This document shows, one piece after another, positions 15,699 to 20,632 of a stretch of DNA of 20,632 nt. The DNA lies in contig JACCYK010000229.1 of assembly GCA_013696525.1 (NCBI GenBank), forward strand, positions 1-20,632, given 5' to 3'. How positions within the stretch are numbered: the first letter of the stretch is position 1; the number at the start of each line of letters is the position of its first letter. The stretch is from Chloroflexia bacterium. Its GTDB lineage: Bacteria > Chloroflexota > Chloroflexia > Thermomicrobiales > UBA6265. Made by a program: the position numbers and the translations under genes. Below the pieces are notes generated by a model. It was given only the letters and a program-made list of their open reading frames with translations. It was not told the DNA's origin and ran no database searches.

Positions 15699-16769
15699 AT
15701 GACCGCCGGTCGCGATCGCCCGATCATCGTCGCCGCGTTGGGAGACTTCATCTTCTTCGACCGCCCCGATCCGGCGGACATCGCGGCAACCCGGCCGCTG
15801 CTTGCCGGCGCCGATATCGTCATCGGCAACATCGACGTCGTCCTCTCGGACCGGGGAACGCCGGTGCCGAAGTGGGCGAACCTACGCGCGTCACCCCAGA
15901 TCGCCCATGATCTCCGCGAGCTGGGTCTCGATGTCGCGGTCGTCGCCAACAATCACACCATGGACTACCGGGCCGAGGCGATGGCGGACTGCCTCGCCGC
16001 TTACGAGGCCGCCGGCATCCGCCCCTCGGGGGCCGGCGCCAACCTGGCGGAGGCGACCGCGCCGACGATCATCGCCACGCCGCATGGTACCGTCGCCATC
16101 CTCTCGGTCTGCTCGACCCTCTCCCCCGAATCCGCCGCCGGTGCCGAATCGCCCGGCGTGGCGCCGCTCAACGTGCGGCAATCGTATCTGCTCGACGAAT
16201 CGCTCCTCGTCGAGCAGCCCGGCACGCCACCCGAGGTTCACACCTGGCCCGACGAGCGGGACTTGGCCCGCGCCCGCCGGGACATCACCGCCGCTCGCCG
16301 GCAGGCCGATCATGTCCTCGTCGTGATCCACTGGGGCGTCCCATCGCCATGGCGGATGCCGGCCAGTCCGATCATCCAACCGGGCCAGCGGACAATCGGC
16401 CACGCCCTAATCGAGGCCGGCGCCGACGCCGTCATCGGCAATCACGCCCACGAGCTGCACGGCATTGAGTTTCACCAGGGCAAGCCGATCATCTATTGTC
16501 TCGGCAACTTCTGGATCGACGGCATCTCACGCTTCCCCTGGATGGGCCGGGAAGCGATCGTCCTCCGCCTGTTGCTCCGTCCCGGAGCCGATGTGCGCCT
16601 GGAGTTGGTTTCCCTCTACCTGGATAACCGCGGCGTCCCGCGACCGGATACCACGGCGCGAGCGGTTCGCGTCCTCACCGAGCAAAGCCGGGAGTTCGGC
16701 GTCATCCTGGCCGCCGACGCCGGCCGCTATCGCGTCCTGCCGGCCTTGACACAAGATGTAACGGACTGA
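15699..16769 (+). CDS. CapA-family (PGA_cap) metallophosphatase-like protein
   Basis: A 356-residue protein of the CapA/PgsA family, named for poly-gamma-glutamate capsule genes and built on a metallophosphatase-like fold. Family marks in order: AALGDF (12-17), GNIDVVLS (43-50), VVANNHTMDYR (81-91), VVIHWG (208-213), AVIGNHAHELHGIEF (244-258) and the signature IIYCLGNFW (264-272). It lacks the N-terminal membrane anchor of PgsA proteins, so it is probably cytoplasmic. GGAGG (15684-15688) lies 10 bases before ATG 15699; the longer in-frame reading from 15651 would overlap the M28 gene. As the last gene of the long operon it may act on the same substrate as the peptidases, for example a glutamyl-linked oligomer, but that is inference. 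Confidence 0.85.
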   Translation: MTAGRDRPIIVAALGDFIFFDRPDPADIAATRPLLAGADIVIGNIDVVLSDRGTPVPKWANLRASPQIAHDLRELGLDVAVVANNHTMDYRAEAMADCLAAYEAAGIRPSGAGANLAEATAPTIIATPHGTVAILSVCSTLSPESAAGAESPGVAPLNVRQSYLLDESLLVEQPGTPPEVHTWPDERDLARARRDITAARRQADHVLVVIHWGVPSPWRMPASPIIQPGQRTIGHALIEAGADAVIGNHAHELHGIEFHQGKPIIYCLGNFWIDGISRFPWMGREAIVLRLLLRPGADVRLELVSLYLDNRGVPRPDTTARAVRVLTEQSREFGVILAADAGRYRVLPALTQDVTD

Positions 16770-16854
16770 CTGCTTGCACCGATCTGAATCCGCGGTAGCC
16801 TAAGGGTCGGCCCCACGCGTGTTGCGACCTTGGGAGCGCGGAGTACCTAAGTCA

Positions 16855-16868
16855 GGCCGGCACCGGCC
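16855..16868 (+). repeat. Short perfect inverted repeat before the lactonase gene
   Basis: GGCCGGCACCGGCC forms a stem of five pairs with a four-base loop just ahead of the purine-rich AGAGGTGA (16871-16878). It could affect access to the ribosome binding site, but in DNA this GC-rich it may be chance. Confidence 0.3.
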
Positions 16869-16888
16869 AGAGAGGTGAAGTGATCGAG

Positions 16889-18184
16889 ATGACTCGGCAC
16901 AAATTTCCCTCGCCAGCATTGGTACGTGAGCATGACCGTCGAACGATTCTCCGAAACGGAACTGCCGGCGCCGCGATTGCCGCGCTGGCGATGATGGCCG
17001 GCCCCTCCGGCCGGACTCCGGCGCAGGAGGCAACCCCAGTGGCGAGCGCGGATGCGACCCCTGTCAGCGGGGGACAGTTCATGTACGTTGGATCCTACAC
17101 TCGCGATGCGGTCGAGGAGGGCGCCAATGCCGCCGAGCTCGGCATCTCGGTCTTCGCCGTCGATCCCGAAACCGGGGCGCTCACGCCCATCCAGACGGTC
17201 GTCAGTGACAACCCGTCCTTCGTCGCGATGCATCCCTCGGGGCAATTCCTCTATGCCGTCAACGAGAACGCCGACTACGACGGAGCGGACTCGGGATCGA
17301 TCGAATCCTACGGTATCGACCCCGCCTCCGGTGAGCTGACGTTGATCAATCGAGAATCCACGGCCGGTGCGATTCCGGCCCACCTCGCGGTCGATCCAAG
17401 TGGCGACCATGTCGTTGTCGCGAACTACATCGGGAAGAACTTCGTCGTCCTCCCAATCAATGACGATGGCTCGCTCAGCCCGGTTAGTGGCACCTTTGAC
17501 ATCACCGGATCCGGCCCGAATCCCGACCGGCAAGAAGCGCCGCATCCCCATGCGACCACGTTCGATCCCGGCGGCAACTTTGTCGCCGCCGCCGATCTTG
17601 GCGTCGACAAGGTTCTCATCTTTGATCTCAACGAGGACGATGGAACGCTCGAACTGGTTAGCGAGACGGCGGCGACGCCCGGCGCCGGGCCGCGCCATGT
17701 CGCCTTCAACCCAACTGGAACAATCCTCTACGTCCTCAATGAGCTCGATGCCACGATCGTCGCCTACGCCTATGACGCCGCGACCGGCGCCATCGGCGAC
17801 GAGATTCAAACAATTTCAACCGTGCCGGACCCCTTCGACGGCACCAAGAGCACGGCCGAGATCTTCGTCCACCCGTCCGGCGAGTTCCTCTACAGCTCGA
17901 ATCGAGGTCAGCCGGACTCCACCACGCCCGAGGGCGACGCCATCGTCGCCTGGAGCATCGACCCCGATTCCGGCGAGCTGACCCTGATCGGCCACACGAT
18001 CGACGACATCGAGGTGCCGCGCAACTTCGCGATCGATCCCACCGGCACCTGGCTCTACGCCGCCAACCAGGAAGGCGACTCCATCGTCCAGTTCGCGATC
18101 AACCAGGAAACCGGCGCTCTAACCCCCACCGGCAACGTCGTCGAAACGACCAAACCGGTAGCGATCGTGTTCAGCAGACCGTAG
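16889..18184 (+). CDS. Tat-exported lactonase, YbhE/6-phosphogluconolactonase-type beta-propeller
   Basis: A secreted or lipid-free periplasmic protein of about 431 residues that belongs to the seven-bladed lactonase family (PF10282 type). The leader is a Tat signal: DRRTILRNG followed by AAIAALAMMAG, then a Thr/Pro/Ala linker (EATPVASADATPVSGG). Repeated blades follow, each with a dPsG-type turn: GSYTRD near the start, AMHPSGQFLYAVNE, AVDPSGDHVVVANY, PHPHATTFDPGGNFVAAADLG (the family's most typical stretch), GPRHVAFNPTG, FVHPSGEFLYSSNRG and FAIDPTGTWLYAANQ. Some members hydrolyse 6-phosphogluconolactone; exported members usually have unknown substrates. The start is ambiguous: GTG 16880 is in frame but sits only 2-4 bases from the AGAGGTGA site, so ATG 16889 is preferred. 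Separated from CapA by about 110 bases, so probably its own unit. Confidence 0.88.
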   Translation: MTRHKFPSPALVREHDRRTILRNGTAGAAIAALAMMAGPSGRTPAQEATPVASADATPVSGGQFMYVGSYTRDAVEEGANAAELGISVFAVDPETGALTPIQTVVSDNPSFVAMHPSGQFLYAVNENADYDGADSGSIESYGIDPASGELTLINRESTAGAIPAHLAVDPSGDHVVVANYIGKNFVVLPINDDGSLSPVSGTFDITGSGPNPDRQEAPHPHATTFDPGGNFVAAADLGVDKVLIFDLNEDDGTLELVSETAATPGAGPRHVAFNPTGTILYVLNELDATIVAYAYDAATGAIGDEIQTISTVPDPFDGTKSTAEIFVHPSGEFLYSSNRGQPDSTTPEGDAIVAWSIDPDSGELTLIGHTIDDIEVPRNFAIDPTGTWLYAANQEGDSIVQFAINQETGALTPTGNVVETTKPVAIVFSRP

Positions 18185-18487
18185 ACGAAAACCAACCTGG
18201 ACACCCTCGGCCCGAGTGAGCCCGCGGCCGTGCAAAATCAATCAAGGCGCGTGGCACAGAATGCTGCCCGAGTGTGACCTGCAATGCTGGTCATCTCCAA
18301 ATTGGTAGCTAGCAGTACCAGTGTTCATGTTCCTCAACGCGCGCTGATCAAAATTGGAGTGTTGAACGCATTCCGTCGTATTTCGTCGTGTGATAGCATG
18401 CCTTCCAGGCCATCCGTACTAAAGCAAATGGTCGCTTCGGCTTGGCACGGCGGCGGCGGTGACAGGCAGAACATGGAGTTCCAAGTG
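18185..18487. other. Non-coding gap before the small secreted protein
   Basis: About 300 bases of visibly lower GC than the operons to the left. No RNA gene, transposon or strong hairpin was seen. The frame of the next gene is open across part of it (from 18284), but the translated text there does not look like a protein start and lacks a ribosome site. TTGAAC at 18362 and TAGCAT at 18394 are weakly promoter-like but too far apart to call as one promoter. Confidence 0.5.
18475..18478 (+). promoter_or_regulatory. Ribosome binding site choosing ATG 18488
   Basis: GGAG at 18475-18478 is 9 bases before ATG 18488. That start puts a clean signal peptide at the very N-terminus. The next ATG upstream (18473) has no recognisable site. 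Confidence 0.55.
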
Positions 18488-19060
18488 ATGCGGCTCATCT
18501 CCTACGTCGTGATCTGTTTGTTCGTCGCCGGAAACGCTGTTCCCGCGATTGCCCAGGACGAAGACCTTGCCGCGTCTCCCGCTTCCTCGTCTTATCTTCC
18601 CGAAGTCAGTGGATTTGGTGACGACTGGTTCGAAGTCAATCGATTTGGTCTTGAAGTGCCGACCGACATTTTTCAAGAAGGGTCGTCGGCCGTGTATGCC
18701 GGTCCCAACGGGGCGCGGATCACGGTGCTTGTCTTCCTCGTCACCGATGATCGCGTTGCTATTCGCCAGTCATGGGAAGAGGCAAGCGATACGTTTGATA
18801 GCTACCGATACAATGTGGCAACGAATTATGACTATTCACAGCTCGAACGACTGGAGGCGATGCCACCGCCTGCCGGCTGCGTCGAATCGAAGCGAGCGGA
18901 AGGCACCGATAACTACTTTGGCTTCTTGGCCGGAGTGACAATGTGCGCGATAGATCCTGATCTCATTGTGATCGCCGCCACCTCGGGCGACGTCTCCGGC
19001 GACGCCGGATATCGCGCCTCCGACTCAGTCATCGAGATGGCGATCGCTACGGTCGAGTAG
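18488..19060 (+). CDS. Small secreted protein of unknown function
   Basis: A 190-residue protein with a Sec signal peptide, MRLISYVVICLFVAGNAVPAIAQ by position 23 and a likely AIA cleavage site. The mature part starts acidic and Ser-rich, then has an aromatic alternating stretch (DDWFEVNRFGLEVPTDIF) and a Tyr/Asn-rich middle. Two cysteines, one in PPAGCVESK and one in GVTMCAIDP, could form a disulfide. No family was recognised. The end (GYRASDSVIEMAIATVE) looks like a terminal helix. Base composition is lower in GC than in the operon genes. It stands alone, with gaps on both sides, so a shared function with its neighbours is not indicated. Confidence 0.7.
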   Translation: MRLISYVVICLFVAGNAVPAIAQDEDLAASPASSSYLPEVSGFGDDWFEVNRFGLEVPTDIFQEGSSAVYAGPNGARITVLVFLVTDDRVAIRQSWEEASDTFDSYRYNVATNYDYSQLERLEAMPPPAGCVESKRAEGTDNYFGFLAGVTMCAIDPDLIVIAATSGDVSGDAGYRASDSVIEMAIATVE

Positions 19061-19135
19061 GAATATGTTCCGTTTCGATCCCGCCTTCTTGGTCTTCCTG
19101 AACTCGATTCGAACCTGCCGGCCCGGGTACTGGGG

Positions 19136-19615
19136 ATGACGATGCCTGATCGGGAGCCGCCAACGCCGACGTATCCGCCCGGACCGTGGGTGGTCGTCGC
19201 CGCACTCTGCGATCGCGCGATCGTCGAGAGCAACGGCCTCCTTAGTCTGATCCAAATCCTTGATCGTGTCGTTCTGACAGCGAGCGCGTCGGAGGTTCTT
19301 GACGATCCGCCGGTGTTCGGCATTTCCTCGACCGTCATCATCGTGCTCTCGGGCGGCCCTGAGTTTGATGGCGGCCTGTTGGCGTTGCAGGTAAACAGTC
19401 CTTCCGGGCGCTCCCGAAGCGGTGAGATCATGCCGGTCCCGTTCCCTGAAGGCAACCACAATGCACGCGTAACGATCGACTTCCAATTGTCACTCAAGGA
19501 ATCGGGCGTCTACTGGATTGACGTGATCTTCAATGAGCGGGTGCTGTCGCGAATTCCACTACAAGTCGTCTATCAACTTGAAGGGGAAACAAGTCCCGAA
19601 CCGACCATACCGTGA
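19136..19615 (+). CDS. DUF6941-like hypothetical protein
   Basis: A 159-residue cytoplasmic protein. The opening, WVVVAALCDRAIVESNGLLS followed by LIQILDRVV, resembles the start of DUF6941-type proteins, small beta-sandwich-like proteins of unknown function. This match is from memory. The middle has alternating hydrophobic strands (STVIIVLSGGPEF, LLALQVNSPSG, RVTIDFQLSL) and the end is SGVYWIDVIFNERVLSRIPL, typical for such a fold. Start uncertain: ATG 19136 touches GGGG, while Met3 at 19142 has that GGGG 6 bases upstream and may be the true start. The last 86 bases overlap a convergent minus-strand gene. Confidence 0.65.
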   Translation: MTMPDREPPTPTYPPGPWVVVAALCDRAIVESNGLLSLIQILDRVVLTASASEVLDDPPVFGISSTVIIVLSGGPEFDGGLLALQVNSPSGRSRSGEIMPVPFPEGNHNARVTIDFQLSLKESGVYWIDVIFNERVLSRIPLQVVYQLEGETSPEPTIP

Positions 19616-19982
19616 CCCCGGCGGAATCGGACGTGAAGTCGAACGAAGCCGTGTGCATCGTAGAGCTTCCTGCGCGCCGGGCGAGATCCGCTTGGAGCGT
19701 TTCGATCAGGCAATCCTCGCTGATGTAGCCGCTAGTGAGCTCAGCCAGACGAAGCTCGATCAGGGACATGAGGTCAACCGTGTCGTCATCTCCCTCTAGC
19801 TCGATGTTCCATTGGGAATTGACAAACCACTGTCTGAAATCCCGCACGCTGACCGATCTGTCGAGGAGCATGCCGAAATGCGTTCGGAGATCGATCGCGT
19901 GGAACGCGGCCCGGTCCAAGCCCATCCGCATCCAAATTCCCGTGTCAGACTTACGGACGATGTTCGATCGGGAGGAGTGCAT
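19530..19982 (-). CDS. Minus-strand hypothetical protein
   Basis: A reading frame of 150 codons on the opposite strand. The segment VSVRDFRQWFVNSQWNIELE, followed by acidic residues and SLIELRLAELTSGYISEDCL, resembles small helical proteins seen beside toxin-antitoxin-like or orphan loci, with an Asp/Glu-rich turn and a laE-G core. I cannot name the family. Possible starts are Met1 (19982, GAAGGG about 9 bases ahead), Met18 (19931, with CGGGAA ahead) and Met20 (19925). A later start would remove the overlap with the divergent gene at 19960. The last 29 codons overlap the plus-strand gene at 19136-19615 tail to tail and look less protein-like, so the C-terminus may be an extension after loss of an earlier stop. 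Confidence 0.55.
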   Translation of the reverse strand: MHSSRSNIVRKSDTGIWMRMGLDRAAFHAIDLRTHFGMLLDRSVSVRDFRQWFVNSQWNIELEGDDDTVDLMSLIELRLAELTSGYISEDCLIETLQADLARRAGSSTMHTASFDFTSDSAGVTVWSVRDLFPLQVDRRLVVEFATAPAH

Positions 19983-20220
19983 TGCGCGTGCCCTTCGCCT
20001 GAATTACACATGTTGCCTGAAACACTGTGAACCGTGCCCACTTCGGACGGAGCCAGCCGGTACGCAATCGATCGTCTTGCAATTCTACGACGAACGCCAG
20101 CGGTACGCATTCATGGTCCACTGCTACGTGCGGCCAGATCGTACAATCGGCGGCAGCGGCAAGGTTGATCCCAAATCGATCGTGGCGGACAACGGCATCG
20201 AGTACCTACCCACCTACTAG
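19960..20220 (+). CDS. Small cysteine-containing hypothetical protein
   Basis: An 86-residue protein. The frame is open further upstream to 19735, but that part reads as the shadow of the minus-strand gene, while from ATG 19960 the text is protein-like. It has a cysteine cluster, YTCCLKHCEPCPL (about 23-35), that could bind a metal, then strands SIVLQFYDERQRYAFMVHCY, a Gly-rich turn (TIGGSGKVDPKS) and the end DNGIEYLPTY. No family recognised. No good ribosome site precedes ATG 19960. A strong GGAGGAG lies at 19971-19977, but the only in-frame codon near it is ATT 19981, so the true start is open. A secreted-protein gene follows 12 bases downstream. Confidence 0.55.
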   Translation: MFDREECIARALRLNYTCCLKHCEPCPLRTEPAGTQSIVLQFYDERQRYAFMVHCYVRPDRTIGGSGKVDPKSIVADNGIEYLPTY

Positions 20221-20232
20221 GGAGTGCTTCCT

Positions 20233-20632
20233 ATGAACCGCTTGCTCACTGGCATTGTGATCGTGGTGTTGGCGACTCCGGTCGTCGGAATTGCGGCAGT
20301 CACCTCCACCGATGGCGGCGACCACTTCAAGCCGCGCGGCCGGTGCGTTTCGGTGAGCAACGGCCACCACCTGATCCGCATCAATTGCGACATCGAGGGA
20401 GGGGTAAACATCGCATTTGGCCGCTTCCCGTTCGGGGTATCGATCGGGGAGGAATCGGCGCGGATGGCGCCACCTTCGGCGACCGCCACCGCGACTGCAA
20501 TCCCGGAGCAGCCGCGCCGCGACCGGGAGCGGGACCGTGAACCGGAACGCGACCGCGACCGCGATCGCGACGAGCCGCGCGATGCGGCGACCGAAACCCC
20601 AACGCCGCGGTCGGATCGTCCGTCAGATGACG
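20233..20632 (+). CDS. Secreted Arg/Asp-repeat protein, cut by the window end
   Basis: A partial gene; the frame is open to the last base, giving 133 codons. GGAG (20221-20224), just after the upstream stop, is 8 bases before ATG 20233. The N-terminus is a signal peptide or signal anchor, NRLLTGIVIVVLATPVVGIA (2-21). A short domain follows with two cysteines (RGRCVSVSNGHH, IRINCDIEGG) and a run of aromatic/Gly residues. Then come Thr/Ala repeats (SATATATAI) and a low-complexity tract of Arg with Asp and Glu (about 95-116). The tail is again Thr/Pro-rich. The composition is that of a cell-surface or secreted linker region. No function can be assigned, and the missing C-terminus may hold the main domain. 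Confidence 0.65.
   Translation, partial: MNRLLTGIVIVVLATPVVGIAAVTSTDGGDHFKPRGRCVSVSNGHHLIRINCDIEGGVNIAFGRFPFGVSIGEESARMAPPSATATATAIPEQPRRDRERDREPERDRDRDRDEPRDAATETPTPRSDRPSDD

Noticed and set aside
16746..16774. Promoter with perfect TTGACA at the end of the CapA gene
   Set aside because: No acceptable -10 element lies 16-18 bases downstream (ACTGCT), and the hexamer is inside coding sequence.
19735..19959. N-terminal extension of the small cysteine protein
   Set aside because: It is Ser/Arg-rich text mirroring the minus-strand gene, and protein-like sequence begins only near 19960.

Overview
The window is about 20.6 kb of high-GC bacterial DNA. The secreted proteins carry Tat-type leaders followed by low-complexity Thr/Pro/Ala stretches such as AQEATPVASADATPV. 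This, with peptide-ABC operons full of GTG and TTG starts, suggests a Chloroflexota bacterium of the Thermomicrobia/Sphaerobacter type. That placement is inferred from style; the window contains no rRNA or other marker gene. No tRNA, rRNA, insertion sequence or CRISPR array was seen.

Region 1 (37-3713, + strand) holds a DppB/DppC-type permease pair followed by a 593-residue protein with a class I glutamine-amidotransferase-like domain (BPL_N type) that keeps a Cys-His-Glu triad. The matching binding protein and ATPases are not in this window, so this is probably the tail of an operon that begins upstream.

A 257-base gap (3714-3970) follows, rich in small perfect hairpins and ending in a palindrome just upstream of the next operon.

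Region 2 (3971-16769, + strand) looks like one long peptide-uptake and breakdown operon. It runs: Tat-exported binding protein, 14-bp intercistronic hairpin, DppB, DppC, DppD and DppF, metal-dependent amidohydrolase, M28-like peptidase, MDR dehydrogenase, second M28-like peptidase, CapA-family protein. Gene spacing is tight, with several start/stop overlaps. The enzymes lack signal peptides, so the likely logic is import of an oligopeptide-like or amidated compound and hydrolysis in the cytoplasm. Two things stand out. The binding protein appears circularly permuted, with the usual C-terminal third of the SBP_bac_5 fold placed in front of the usual N-terminal two thirds. Both M28-like proteins have the catalytic Glu-Glu pair replaced by a conserved Gly-His-Ser-His-Gly.

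Region 3 (16770-20632) is looser and, from 18185 on, visibly less GC-rich. It holds a Tat-exported beta-propeller lactonase (YbhE/Pgl type), a small secreted protein of unknown function, a DUF6941-like protein, a minus-strand hypothetical gene that overlaps its neighbour tail to tail, an 86-residue cysteine-containing protein, and a secreted Arg/Asp-repeat protein cut by the window end.
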